From Paramacrobiotus metropolitanus (Eukaryota > Tardigrada > Eutardigrada > Parachela > Macrobiotidae), in NCBI RefSeq assembly GCF_019649055.1, contig NW_026570451.1:53166-117165 (forward strand): a stretch of DNA of 64,000 nt. The letters run 5' to 3'. A program made the position numbers and the translations under genes. Every line of letters starts with the position of its first letter. The stretch's first letter is position 1. The notes under the pieces are model-generated. The model was not told the origin of the DNA, did not search any database, and worked only from the letters and a program-made list of their open reading frames with translations. Below are positions 34,208 through 45,335 of the stretch, one piece after another.

Positions 34208-35544
34208 TTTTGGGGTAAAATGTAAAGCGTTACTGTGCATGTTTTCACGAGGAATCCGAGCAAAATTCTGTACCCGAGCTACAAAGAATGGAAATCGGTC
34301 CAATATAGAGTTGATGGGACTTCAGTTATTAGTCAGACGTTTTGCTGGCAGTTTACTACATAATTCCCGACCAATCCTGGGAAATGACAGCGTCGGCCAT
34401 AAACAAAAGCTAGTGATTTAACGAGAAGTTCTTAAACTGTCCTTTCACGGAAATCAATAGTGCCTGTATTATTGTTCAATTTGTACTCAGTTATGCTCAA
34501 TTATGTCATACAATATTTTTAATGATGCCTGCATGTCGTAAATAACCACGCATTTATGCCATCGTTAATCTCGATATTTCATTGCTGCTTTTTTTACGGT
34601 CGGGCTTTCCTGGTTCTAGCCTTTGTGGAGGTTATCCATTTTCCCGGCCATCGCGGCGAATATACAGGCGTAGATTAGAAAATGATCACCGCACGAACGT
34701 TCGGCCGAAGTAATGCCGGAAGTCTAAATGCACTTGATAATTACGCAGCCAGGAGACGCTGTCACGGATATGCGCTAATCTAATGAACTGCGAACCTTCA
34801 ACCGGTTAAACAATAACGCATATTTTCGTGACATATTCCTGCCCTTAAAAAAGCGAGATGGTTAACGTTCAGCGTAGTGAGATGAGAGCGAAGCAGCATT
34901 TACGGTAACTGACATCAAGATGTTATTATTAATAAATTTGGAGAACTGTGTCTGGCTTTTTTCGGGGGAAAAAACGATGCTGTTCGCCATGGCGTTCTAC
35001 AGGTTTGGTGTAGCCGTTGAATTCCAGTTTTTGTAGCACACTTGGTTGTCCTTAATCTGACCTTAATCTCAAGCTCCTAAAGTGGTTGCTGGATTTCTGG
35101 CTGAATTAATCTCTTTTCCAGCACTACCATGACTCATTCCATCGATGCCGTCGCTCCGTAGGTTGTTTCTCGCAGCAGCGCAATCAAAAATCTAATGAGT
35201 TTTTATTAAATAAATGCGCAAAAGAAAACTACACCAGAAAGTATGAAACGATCGGGAAAACATGCGCGACGCGATCAGGCAAAAAAGCAGAATCCCGTGG
35301 CGCATAAATGATAACTTATCCAACGAAGTGCAAATGATAGCGAAGAACAAATCATCGAACAACACACTTGTCAGTTGCGGGCTGCTTTCAAATTCTTTGT
35401 GACACAGAGTTTTCCGGAAGTGGCTAATATTCTATCTAGTCAGGAAGTGCTGGTTACAGGTACAGTACGTACAGCACTTTACAGACCATACGAGCACTTC
35501 CAGATAAAAAGGCAAAAAGTCTTGCTATCGTATATGAAGTGGAG
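34208..35544. other. Intergenic
   Basis: No supported gene. The region has mixed composition and no repeat that I could delimit. Confidence 0.4.
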
Positions 35545-36192
35545 AAAGCTCCGCACACCACCTTTCACCACCACCAGGCTCCGCAGCCCACTGTTCGCAC
35601 CACTTTCTGTCTCGGGCCACCATTTTCGCGACACCACCATGTATATGAAAATATCGGCAGTCTCAAGGCACCACCTTACAGTAAACGTAGTTTCGAAGAC
35701 ATACTGCAGTGTTCGGTTGTATTATTGTATATACGAATAAATACGAGCACAGGCTGCACACTCGATTCCGTTGCCTTATATTGGGACAGCTTATAGCTTT
35801 CTGGAAAAACCTTGAAAGATTAGCTAATAACATCATTCGAAGCGTGTACAAAAACGCACACCGTCCTGGCCGAGTAAAACCGAAGGATTCGTTAACCATA
35901 GCGGATCCGGAAGCGGAGGCACACGAGTGACATCAAAAAATAGGAGCCAGACCGCGATACAAAAGAGCTGTTTTTTTCCGCCCGTGATACCCGTAAACTA
36001 TTTTTTTCAATATACTGGTGTCCAGAGACTCTGGTGGTGCGCACTTTGTCCTTGGTAGTGTCAGGAGATTTCGGTGGTTTTTGTGAAAAAATTAAAAAAT
36101 AATAAAAAGTGGTGTGCTCACTGCACAGCCTGGTCGCTGTGAAATGTGGTGTGCGGAGCCTTCGGTGGTTAAACGTGGTGTGCGGAGCCTTC
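35545..36192. repeat. Element bounded by GCTCCGCACACCAC inverted repeats
   Basis: The left end (35547-35585) reads AAGCTCCGCACACCACCTTT and the right end (36146-36192) is its inverted counterpart, GTGGTGTGCGGAGCCTTC, present there as two direct copies about 28 bases apart. The interior is dominated by GGTGG/CCACC words. I found no convincing target-site duplication. It is probably a degenerate MITE. Confidence 0.5.
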
Positions 36193-36745
36193 GAAAAGAT
36201 TGCATTGTGTGCATATACCTATTACAGCGATTTGTTATGTTTTTGTGGCAAACGACAAGCGCGATCATAAATTACCACTGCAGCTGAAAAATTCGTTGCG
36301 AAAACCAGCATATGAATCTGATAAAAAATCTATATAAATCTGATATCATGCAACAGCATACGAAACAGATTATGCACTTATAAGTACGGGGACAAATTAT
36401 ACACTTACGAGTATGTGCTTGTAAGTATGCAAGCGGAAACGTACTGTTATTTAACAGCATTTATAAATTCCATTTAATGTAGAAGAAAAGTCAACAATGC
36501 GTCACATCATGCGAATGAAAAGATTTACTGCCGGTAACAGTTAAACTATCGAAAGATATCCATGTCTTCCATTAACGCATCCTAAATTCCGCAGCCGCTG
36601 CACAGAAGTAAGGTCGCTAGGGTTGTTCCTTGCTCGGTGTTCACTGCCCGCCTTATGGATTTGCGCAATCACATCCTCTCTCCTGAAGAGCGTTTCCCTT
36701 TTCGCCTCGACGCTGTTTCTTTACATCCTGTTAAAGGTCACGCTC
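36193..36745. other. Intergenic
   Basis: AT-rich; nothing recognised. It includes the probable 3' UTR of the minus-strand gene that follows. Confidence 0.4.
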
Positions 36746-37759
36746 TCACATTACAGGTATTTTGGAAACCAACGTAATTTTAGCTGTAGATTTCTTAATT
36801 TTTTGGTATGTGCTCACCAGAAAATTCACAAAGCAGGCGATCAGCCATGTGGTGCCGATGACCATGTGGATCCCCAGGATGAGCATGAAGACATGGCTTA
36901 TCAAGATGTTGAGATCTTCGCTGCAGGAAAAGTTGCAGTTTTGGCAGCACTGCTTGCATGCCACCAGAATCTGCATAGCAGCACATTTTCCAGCGGCAGC
37001 GTATTGGGAGAGATGATAGATGCCGTAACCCAGGCACGCGACAGCCGTTGGAATTGTAGACGTATACATACGTTGGCGAAATCCCCCGTCCAAGAAATTG
37101 TAACCGCCTATGACCATAGTCGTCGCTGCCATAAGATTTGATGCGTGGGGCAGGGCACTAATGGGATGTGGTAAGCGCCACAACACTGAAATGAACCCAG
37201 AGGTTTGTTAGCGGAAGCTGCAATAGTTCGCTCGATTTGAGTATTAACGTATTCCAACCGAATTAACTTTTAATTTGCCTTTAAAATACCTGCAAATATT
37301 ACAAACACGCAGAAATTACTTTTAGCAGTAAGGTTCTGCTCGTTTCACTTGAGAGACTTGCGTGGCTGGTTTGATTAAATGACCAACAGCCAACAGCAAA
37401 TTAAATTATTACGAGGACATGGACGTATGTATTTACCGAGTACTGTACAGTTAATTGTCCTAATCCGTACATGTATACAAGCTCGAACAAGCATTGTAAA
37501 CCATACAGGGTTTTGCAGCGCAGTCAAACACATGGTCGATTACTACTTGCAACAGAATAAATCTCGAATACAGAATAAATCGACAGAATAAATCTCGTGA
37601 AGTAGAATATTTATAATATAGGTACTCACTTCCAAGCGCAAAAACATTCAGTGAAACAGCGGCCAGCCCCAGCACGATGCTGGGAATTCCCACTCCGACC
37701 ATGCCATCATTTCGGGCATACTGATGACAGTGACCGTGGCATGTGTGTCTACGCCTCAT
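36746..37759 (-). CDS. Four-helix membrane protein (member E)
   Basis: Exon 1 (37759-37630) encodes a His/Arg-rich N terminus (MRRRHTCHGHCHQYAR) and helix 1 (VGIPSIVLGLAAVSLNVFAL), ending after one codon base at a GTGAGT donor. Exon 2 (37185-36746) begins TG after a TTCATTTCAG acceptor and encodes helix 2 (LMAATTMVIGGYNFL), helix 3 (IPTAVACLGYGIYHL, sharing the GYxxYHL pattern of member D), a six-cysteine loop (CKQCCQNCNFSC) and helix 4 (FMLILGIHMVIGTTWLIACF), then a short basic tail. About 189 residues. The histidine-cysteine N terminus could bind metal, but that is speculation. Confidence 0.65.
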
Positions 37760-38480
37760 CTTACAAGACAGTTGGAAATACGCAAACCGAACAACAGACA
37801 AATCTCTTCGCAAATTTTAAGTATTCTGGCTTTGTAACGCAGCAAGCGAGTAATGCATAAGCGCCAGTGGAAAGGATAGAAGTATAATTGATGCTGAAAA
37901 TGGTGGAGCACAAGGCTTACTCAGTACGTGTTTCCGCTCACAAGCAGTGCCGGATAAACACAGAGAAATACTCTAACGTGCTTTGTGGGATTACACCTAA
38001 TTACACGGCGGCCGCCATTCTCCTGGATCCTGGTAGCTATAAACTTTATTCACGAATGCAAATATGCACACACTCGATCACGTTGTAACTGAACCATCCT
38101 GAGGACATCTGCAAGCTCGTATATCACATAAAAACCTTTGCGTCCGCAACGTTTTTCTTTGTAGTCAGTTATTGGTTGCTCTTCTTCCAGTCCGCCTTAT
38201 TGATTAATTTTTCTGTCGACGCAACAAAACAGGAGGTACCTGTAATTGTTTTTCATAATCCGGCTAATGTGGTATCTTTTCGCGGTTGTCACCATGTATG
38301 CCGAGTGCCCACATTAGCAATAAACAATTTTCTCGCTTACTGGTTTACAGTAGTGGTACGGGACATTACGGATCGCATTAACTATAGCATCTTCCATTAA
38401 CTTTATTAATTTTATGCTGAATGCTATTTTGTAGAACCCTGAGGTCGCAGCCGGATTTATAGGAATTTTTTAGTATCAGC
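37760..38480. other. Intergenic up to the retroelement
   Basis: No gene supported. The composition is AT-rich like the rest of the host DNA and changes sharply at the LTR. Confidence 0.45.
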
Positions 38481-38869
38481 TGTCAGATCAGACACAGAAG
38501 CAGGAAGAAGTGGGGCAAATATAGCCTTTATTGTGATAACAATAAAGCAACAACACACAAAACCAACAGAAAACCCAATGCGGGAAAAAGCTGGAAAAAG
38601 TGCCTGCAGTGCGCTCGTGAGGAATCGTGATTAATGATTCCGCGTGCTGCGGGTATGCAACAGCTGATGCGGCAAAGCATGGAATCGCCCGTAGGCGCAG
38701 GGCTCCACCCCCAAGAGTGCAGAGAAATGCGCTGATTGGTCAGCGTAGACAAAGTATACGCTGAGTAAGCAGCGTAATAGCGCGGCACGAATGGAGTAGC
38801 CATGTGCGGGCGGGCGACAGAGCAAAGCCACGAGAGGTGTCTACCGCCTCGAGTGAGCGGTCTCTGACA
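38481..38869 (-). repeat. LTR, left copy (3' LTR in element sense)
   Basis: 389 bp, TGTCAGATC to TCTCTGACA. Compared by eye with the right copy, 38645-38869 shows only about two substitutions, while 38481-38644 carries many substitutions and small indels. The minus strand has an AATAAA (plus-strand TTTATT near 38528-38533) usable as a polyadenylation signal. Confidence 0.9.
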
Positions 38870-39990
38870 TGCCTCTGGGCGGGAGTGGGAGCTCCTGCGA
38901 GCACCTTCCGACTCTGCCCCTGGCCAACCCGGTAGGGTGCCAGGATCCGATACCCGGTAGGGCCGGATGCCACTTTGTCTCTAAACCCGGTAGGGTCGCT
39001 TCCTCCAGACCCGCGGTGCAGTGCACCGAACGGCCGAAATCTGGAGTGCACTCTGGTTGCTGGGGGTTCCAGTGTGGTTGAAGGCTTGGTTGGTCGAACA
39101 AGTAAAAAAAATAAAGTTTATAAGGCTCGTAGGTTAAACATCGAAATAAAAAGATCACAATTCCGGTGAGAATTAAAGAAAGTAAGATCATAGTTAGAGA
39201 TCCCAAAGCCAATTCCTTTGGTTAAATGGCTAAATAAAAACATCATCTTTGGTTATTAAAGTCTAGAAAAACCAGGTTTGGTTAAAAAACTAGACGAAAC
39301 AAAAGGCTTATTCCGACTAGGTATACCACAGGGCCGCTTTTGTCCACAGGGGTCCTAGTCAACGGTCCGCTTTATCCGGTAGGATATGTCTGGTCCTGTG
39401 AATCCGGGGCGACGGTTCCCAGAGATGTCCACAGGGGTCCAGTGAAGTAATTCCAGCGGAGTTGTATGAGGAAGGCACGGTTGCATGCGCAAGGACAAGT
39501 TGTCCCCTTCCTTGTTAAAGTGTGGTGGACCAAGCCCGGTTGGGCGGTCCATGATGGGCCAGAGTGATATCTCTGGACAGGAGAGGTGCTCCTGTGGTGA
39601 AATGGACCAAACCCGTTAGGGTGGTCATAAAGGCTTTTAAATGATGCCTCTGAGCGGGAGGGGTGCTCCTGCTATCCAAAATGGTGTGCTTGGACCAATT
39701 CCGTTTGGATGGCCCATATGGGTCTCTAACTTGGACCGGTTTTGGCCTTGCATGCCTGTTTGGTCATGCACCTAGGTCCAAAAATCTTCTAAGTCCAGGA
39801 GGGCCATAATGAAAAAATTTCTAAGTCCGAGGACCAAGTGGTGTAATGGGCCAAACCCGTTGGGGCGGTCCAAACTCGGTCTCTGACATGCTCTGGACCG
39901 GGATACAGGGTTCTGGAATGGTTTGGCCTTGATTGCAGCCTTTGGAGGGGAGTGGGTCCTGCATAACCGGTTTTGGCTCTCCGTTGTGGA
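38870..39990 (-). other. 3' non-coding part of the retroelement
   Basis: Contains three copies of CCCGGTAGGG (38928, 38953, 38986) and related CCCGTTRGGG words with changing flanks. No long minus-strand frame reads through it, and no clear polypurine tract adjoins the left LTR. Confidence 0.5.
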
Positions 39991-40320
39991 CTTAGTCGTT
40001 TTTTGATGTGCCACGTCATTGGACGGGCCAAAAGACTTAGTCGATTTTCCAGTGGCCACGTCGTTGGACGGGCCAAAAGACTTAGAAAATTTTCGGTGGG
40101 CCACGTCGTTGGACGGGCCAAAAGACTTAGTCGATTTTTCGACTGTCCGCGGTTGATGGCGGGCCAAATGGACTTAGTCGTTTTTTCGACGGTCCAAGGT
40201 GTATGGCGGGCCAAAAGGACTTAGTCGTTTTTTCGACGGTCCAAGGTGTATGGCGGGCCAAAAGGACTTAGTCGTTTTTTCGACGGTCCAAAGTTGATGG
40301 CGGGCCAAAGTTGGTCCGTC
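39990..40320. repeat. Two adjacent tandem-repeat arrays in the element's 3' region
   Basis: At about 40008-40140 a unit of about 56 bp, GCCACGTCGTTGGACGGGCC plus GACTTAG, occurs three times; in one minus-strand frame it encodes KSFGPSNDVA repeats. At about 40155-40310 a 47-bp unit centred on GACTTAGTCGTTTTTTCGAC, itself nearly palindromic around GTCG...CGAC, occurs three times. The units share GACTTAGTCG and GGCGGGCC words, so one array probably derives from the other. Confidence 0.75.
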
Positions 40321-41119
40321 TCACTGGCCGTGGGCCATGAGTTGGCTACCATGTCCGATGAGTCAGGTAGGTTTCCCTGAGACCGTGGCCATAACAAAAT
40401 TAAGTGGCGTCTGACGAAAACATCAGGTTGGCCAGGCCAAACTCCAAAAAAATTAAGTTGTGGGCGCCGGTAGGCGTTTTCCACAAAGGAGTCGGTCTGC
40501 TGACTAGAAGCATCCTCGTTTGGCCTCGGGGCGGTGCATCTTTTAGATGGGCCTCTGGGCGGTCCGTGGTGAGGATGTTGGACATGGCATGCAAAATGGG
40601 TATACCACAACTTCTATGTGGCTCCCGAACTCACTTGTCCCAATCGCCTGGTGTGGCAACTAGACTCGTGAGCCAACTATGGTCGGTTAGACGCATAGTG
40701 GGCCTGGTCCAATTTCTATGGGCCAGGACTTGGCCTTGGCTTGTCGCAACTTGTATGCGGGCCAGGCTGATCCACGGCTTGACGCAACTTCTATGCGGGC
40801 CGTCGCCACATTCTGGGCGCTGGATCCTTTCCGTGCCGGTGAACTTAGGCGTTGTGCCAAGTTCGGTCCGGTGGACTCCGTCGGATGGTCTGGGATGGCC
40901 GAGCCAAATTCATGGTCCCAGCCGCTAAGCCAGAGCCTATCCAGGGAATCCGGTTAAGATCCAGGGATTTAGGTCCGGTAAGGTAGACGATACGTGGCCG
41001 TAAGCCACGTTTGTTGGGCGAGGGTGACAACCGTTGGATTGCACCCCTTATGGTGTTCACGTCCGATCCAGCTAATGTTGGTCCCTGTTTAGGGCCAACA
41101 TGCAGGAATGGCCGTTGGC

Positions 41120-42220
41120 CTATCCCTGCCCTCCTTGTCCCGCTTGGTCGCCATCGCCCAACCCGGGGTTGAGTGGGTCGATGACGCTTTCCTCCATGTC
41201 CGCCAACTCCTGTTCGGTCTGGTTTGCTTGTTGTTGGCTGGAGGTGCTGGTCGGCTGAGCTTCTTGGCCAGGTTGTGTGGCCTGGGTTTGGACGTGTGCG
41301 GACGATCCTGTTGAGGATCGTTGAGTACGGAACTTCGTTGGAAGTTTCCTGGTCGCCGTTCGGTTAACGAACGCTTCCGCACCGTCATCGAAGTCCGATG
41401 GCTGTTTATAGCGGTAATCTTTAGAGCGGTTCCTGTAAATGTTCAGGGCGCTTTGAATTTTGACTCCCGCTTCAATCTCGTGGATCTGGTTTCCCAGGAG
41501 AGCCACTTGGGTCAACAGCCGAGGGACGATTTTCCCTTGCCGGTAGGCAACTTCCAGTTCCCAGTGACACCGTAGGTGTCCAAGTCTGGCGGCAAGGATG
41601 CGTATCATCGTGCCGTTATAGGAATAAGTTTGTTTCTCTGGATCATCCCGATGGTCGGCCGGTTTGCATGGGATGTCTATGGCAGCTCTGCAAGCTGCGA
41701 TGATAAAACTGGCGTTTGCGTCCGGTAGGACAAACTGAGCCAGGTATTTGACGACATCGAGTTGGTCGTCCTTAATGTGCAGTTGGCACAGGTCGTTCCA
41801 GTCCGGTCTGGTGACGGGCTGTCCGAGTAAGTTTACGTCCGTAATGCTCGATAGAGCATTGTCGCGGACCATGGGGTAGCCCTCACGGTTTTCAGTGTGT
41901 TCCGCCATGCTAAAGTCACGGGGCCACTCCTTTTTCTGCATCTCCATTTCGAGTCCGGACCGGGTGACGAAGGTTTGCAAGTTTTGGACCATGGCGTCCA
42001 CTTGAGCCCATCTGTCCCTAGGGTATGGGATGGCTCTCATGATGTAATCCGTCACCTCCCGGTGGGGAAGTGGTCGGATATTGATGCCTTGGTCCTCGGC
42101 ATATTTATAGGGATCAAAGTCCGTGGCGCTGACGCTTGCGTCTTGTCGGGCCGTTAGGTCCGATGACGGCGGTGCGGACTCTGTCTCCATTGGGATTTGG
42201 ATGCTGATATTATGGGCCAC
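41120..42220 (-). CDS. Retroelement accessory ORF O
   Basis: 366 codons open; the first codon in frame is GTG and the first ATG is residue 11. The core looks globular (RCHWELEVAYRQGKIVPRLL, WPRDFSMAEHTENREG) with mixed helix character and no membrane segment, followed by a Gln/Ser/Thr-rich tail (TSTSSQQQANQTEQEL). It is the last long frame before the 3' tail. No family is recognised. A frame just upstream (42154-42387) reads a basic, alanine-rich segment (TRSRAATRAKLAAKVVASLA) and may be its N-terminal part in another frame. Confidence 0.5.
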   Translation of the reverse strand: MAHNISIQIPMETESAPPSSDLTARQDASVSATDFDPYKYAEDQGINIRPLPHREVTDYIMRAIPYPRDRWAQVDAMVQNLQTFVTRSGLEMEMQKKEWPRDFSMAEHTENREGYPMVRDNALSSITDVNLLGQPVTRPDWNDLCQLHIKDDQLDVVKYLAQFVLPDANASFIIAACRAAIDIPCKPADHRDDPEKQTYSYNGTMIRILAARLGHLRCHWELEVAYRQGKIVPRLLTQVALLGNQIHEIEAGVKIQSALNIYRNRSKDYRYKQPSDFDDGAEAFVNRTATRKLPTKFRTQRSSTGSSAHVQTQATQPGQEAQPTSTSSQQQANQTEQELADMEESVIDPLNPGLGDGDQAGQGGQG

Positions 42221-42387
42221 CGAGCTGACATTTCGTTCTGATCGACGGTGGTCTGAGCGACAACCAGGCTGGACTCCGCCTCGCTCCGTTTTCCGGGTGA
42301 TGTGCGTTCGGCGCGCTCCTCGGCCAGGCTGGCTACGACTTTGGCGGCCAGTTTGGCCCTGGTTGCGGCTCTGGATCTGGTGACCAC

Positions 42388-42948
42388 CTAAGTCATCTGG
42401 GTTCCGCGGTTGTATTCCATAGGTATAGGCATCTCGTATCCGTGGGATCGAGAGCCTGATGATGGCCGCTGTGGCTGGTGTGCGTAATTGCTCGGGGCGG
42501 CCGTTGGGCCACGCCCTGAGGACTGGTCAGAGCCCGTGTGGCGAGCTCGACGTTCCCGGTCACGGTCCTCCTTTTTGTCTCTGGCCGATTGGCTGAGTGG
42601 AGGGATCGGAGTTCCGGTGCTGCTCCAGCCAGGTTGTCGGGCGCCACTGCGTTGCATATAGAGATCGTAGATCTCTATCTGCTCATGGTCCCTCAGTAGG
42701 GGGAACAGATGGCTTCCGTCGCGGCTGGTCATATGGCAGTATGCGTCGAAGTTGCCTCTCACCACTTCTAAGTAGAAGCAGTAGGCTCGGTCACTTTCGT
42801 CGCGGAAGCCCGGTCGCAGGTGGTATGCGCAGGGGAACAACTCCCGTGAGGAATTGTCCCGGCGGTGAGGATATGTCAAGTTATCGCCGCTGTTGCGTCT
42901 GCAGTCCGAGCATCGCGGTTCGTATTTCTGCTGCGGTGTAAGTCCCAT
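42388..42948 (-). CDS. Retroelement accessory ORF N, cysteine-containing
   Basis: 186 codons from an ATG at 42946-42948. It is preceded by an acceptor-like CTGTTACCACAG, so it could be reached from a spliced transcript. The N-terminal third has Cys/His residues spaced CSDC ... CAYH that could bind zinc, and folds around YRDH-type charged stretches; the C-terminal half is an Arg/Ser/Pro-rich disordered tail (KKEDRDRERRARH). A nucleic-acid-binding role is plausible but unproved. Confidence 0.45.
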   Translation of the reverse strand: MGLTPQQKYEPRCSDCRRNSGDNLTYPHRRDNSSRELFPCAYHLRPGFRDESDRAYCFYLEVVRGNFDAYCHMTSRDGSHLFPLLRDHEQIEIYDLYMQRSGARQPGWSSTGTPIPPLSQSARDKKEDRDRERRARHTGSDQSSGRGPTAAPSNYAHQPQRPSSGSRSHGYEMPIPMEYNRGTQMT

Positions 42949-43138
42949 TCTCTGTGGTAACAGAAATGAAACTTGCAGAATGAGGTTAAGTCCGCTTTCT
43001 ATGACGGGTCCCTATAATAATTACGCCCTATGGTTTACGTCCCTATGATTTTACATGTGATTTGTTAACTAGGCTTTTCTTGCCCGGTGAATTATTTCGG
43101 GATCACCCCCTAGACCCTATGCAAATTCTATGCCTAGG

Positions 43139-43342
43139 TCACTGATGGACACGCCGCTTTTTCTTGGACTTGGTTGAGGCCAAGGTGGCGGATTCGGTGG
43201 GACGAGGGCCATAGCGGTCCGGTGGGTTATTTTTCATCCGGTACCGTTGCTGCGCCTCTGGCTCGTCAACGGTCTGCTCGAGCCAGCCTTCGCGTAGCAT
43301 CTTTTTAACGACGTATCGTACGTCCTCGCTAAGGTAGTACAA
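43139..43342 (-). CDS. Retroelement accessory fragment M, winged-helix-like
   Basis: 67 codons without an ATG start. The segment LSEDVRYVVKKMLREGWLEQ has a helix-turn-glycine pattern like the last helix of a winged helix, and resembles segments in ORFs K and L. The C terminus is lysine-rich (STKSKKKRRVHQ), like a nuclear localisation signal. Probably a piece of a larger frame. Confidence 0.35.
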   Translation of the reverse strand: MYYLSEDVRYVVKKMLREGWLEQTVDEPEAQQRYRMKNNPPDRYGPRPTESATLASTKSKKKRRVHQ

Positions 43343-43529
43343 CCCGGTCGGGCGACTAAGGGATATTCATTCCCGTGACTCAGCTGGGGATCGTACGTCG
43401 AGATTTGGACGTTGTATCGTCCAAGGAGTTTTGGCCATTTCGCCTCTTGTCAGGCCCAAGGGATGTTGCGTGGTGGTTAGTACCGCCAAGATGGCATTTC
43501 GCCATTCCCAGTAGCCTTGAGGCGCATCA

Positions 43530-44413
43530 TCACGTCTTTCCGGTGGAAATGTAGAACATCTGCATGTTGGGCAGATGGGTCCGGAGAATGGCTCCTTGTT
43601 CGTAGGCCATTTGGATGTATTTCATCACTTTGGACTTTGAGACTGGTGGGCCATTCCATTTCTGGACAAGTTGGAAGGCCAGTCCTCCTGTTGCAAGAGT
43701 TGTACCTGTTTGGGACAACGCCTTTAAGGCTGCCTTAATATAGGCCCATGTCTCGTCCGTGTTGGAGATCCTCTTCTTTGAAGGGTCTCCGGGCCATTCT
43801 CGCCACTGTGGTTCTCGGTGGCGGCACATATCTATGCGCGGTTTGGCCGGGCATGGGTCGGGAAGTCCAATGGATCTCACCGTCATTTGATTCTGGTGAG
43901 GTGGAGTCTGCACTCTGTCCCGGTAGGGCTGTGCACTGCTCCCACTCGGCTCAGCGTCTTCTACGCTGGCCTGACTTTCCCGGTCGGCGCTGTCTGCGCC
44001 ACTTTGTCTTGACCGGCCTTCTGCGCCGCCCTGGTCCTCCATGTCCTGATCACCGCTAGGTGGCTTGTTCTCATCACCGGGTGGTATTTCCATGTCATGG
44101 TCCGGTGGGAGGTCCATGGTAAGTTTACTAGGGTTTTGGTCATCTTCGTCGTCAGAGTCGGACTTTGGGACTCCATGGTTTGGTCCTGGTCCGGCTCTTC
44201 TTGTTCGTCATCCTCTGAGTCCTCTGGTTGTGAGTCCTCAGAGTCCGAGTCGCTTGGCTGCGGTGAGGGATCTTTTTTCCTTTTTTGTGGCCGTGGCCTT
44301 TCGGCTCTTGTGGATGTGACCGATAAGGCTGGCGAAGGAGGTCTGGACCGGCCAGCTGCGTTAGGCAGTGACACAGTGTCCCTGGGCACAGGCCGAATTC
44401 CGGCTGCGCGCAT
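43530..44413 (-). CDS. Retroelement accessory ORF L (acidic region plus winged-helix-like domain)
   Basis: Two overlapping frames form this unit: 43961-44413, with a basic stretch (RPRPQKRKKDPSPQ) then a very acidic one (DSEDSQPEDSEDDEQEE), and 43530-44117, acidic then ending in a compact domain (TWAYIKAALKALSQTG ... KVMKYIQMAYEQGAILRTH). The frame must change near 44080. The domain pattern suits a winged helix. No catalytic motif is seen. Confidence 0.4.
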
Positions 44414-44569
44414 CTCATCTTCCGCTTCTTGGCGTGCAGCCAGCTCTCGTCTTGTGACGGATGGTCGAGGAGCTTCACCGGCAGTTTCTTTGGCCTGGCA
44501 GTTTGGCCACTTGGGAGATCAGTATGCCTCCTTGGCTCTGCCGGTCAACTTGTCCTTCGGCGGTCCCGC

Positions 44570-44835
44570 CGCTTTCTTTCTGTCCGGATCCCATTTTGTC
44601 CACGTGTGACACATACAGAGACCGTTGGTCTTCTGCGGATGAACCCGGGAATAGTGAAGCGGATCGGCTCTGCCCGGTAGGCGTTAGTCGTCTCCAGGGT
44701 TCCATCCTTTCTTTCTGTCGGATCCCATTTTGTGCCCACGTCGTGTGACACATACAGAGACCGTTGGGTCTTCTGCGGGATGAACAATAGTGCGGATCGG
44801 CTCCGCCCGGTAGGCGTTAGTCGTTTTCCACCTTC
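44570..44835. repeat. Tandem duplication of about 130 bp with small indels
   Basis: The sequence from TTCTTTCTGTCCGGATCCC to GGTAGGCGTTAGTCG (44573-44692) recurs at 44710-44825. The copies differ largely by single-base indels, many in short homopolymers (for example GTTGG versus GTTGGG, CTGCGG versus CTGCGGG). The duplication breaks the minus-strand coding frame here. Confidence 0.75.
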
Positions 44836-44907
44836 CAGCGCTAACAACTCGTCAGAATGATCTTTTCCAGTTTCTCCTGGTCCGCCTCTCCTTTGTAGTA
44901 GAGAGCG

Positions 44908-45335
44908 TTAATGGTCCTGACTATGTCGACCAAGTTGGAGCCTTTTGGGTTGTGCAGGTGTTGATGTTCCTGCATATCTGGTGAAAGGCGTAATCCCGGC
45001 TACGGAAAGCCCTGCTGGCCGATGAGGCACGTGAAGCTCCATCATGCTGGTCCAGTCACGGTGCGTGCGGACCAGAAGTCCCATGTCCAGGATGAGAGTT
45101 ACTACGCGCCGCATGAAGGGTGCCGTTAGTACACGGTCCGCTGGCGGTAGCCTCTGAATTCTTCTCCATGTGCCATTCTGGCTCGGAGAACTCGGACAAG
45201 ACATTGGTACATGTCTCTTCCTGTTGTACGTCTCATGATCCTGGCCGCTGCCTCCCATTGGCGCACATGGACCCGTTGGGATCTCAATGTGCGTGGCCTC
45301 CGGTCTAGCCTGAGCTCGTCCGCCGGCGCGGGCAT
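44908..45335 (-). CDS. Retroelement accessory ORF K, winged-helix-like
   Basis: Two overlapping frames, 45126-45335 and 44908-45258, appear to be one coding unit with a frame change near 45125-45140. The first reads VRQWEAAARIMRRTTGRD and the second APFMRRVVTLILDMGLLVRTH, followed by MMELHVPHRPAG. The second segment is similar in pattern to ORF L. It lies directly after ORF J and is probably its C-terminal continuation. Confidence 0.4.

Noticed and set aside
38870-38900. Polypurine tract next to the 3' LTR
   Set aside because: The minus strand here reads CCCAGAGGCA before the LTR, which is too weak to call.
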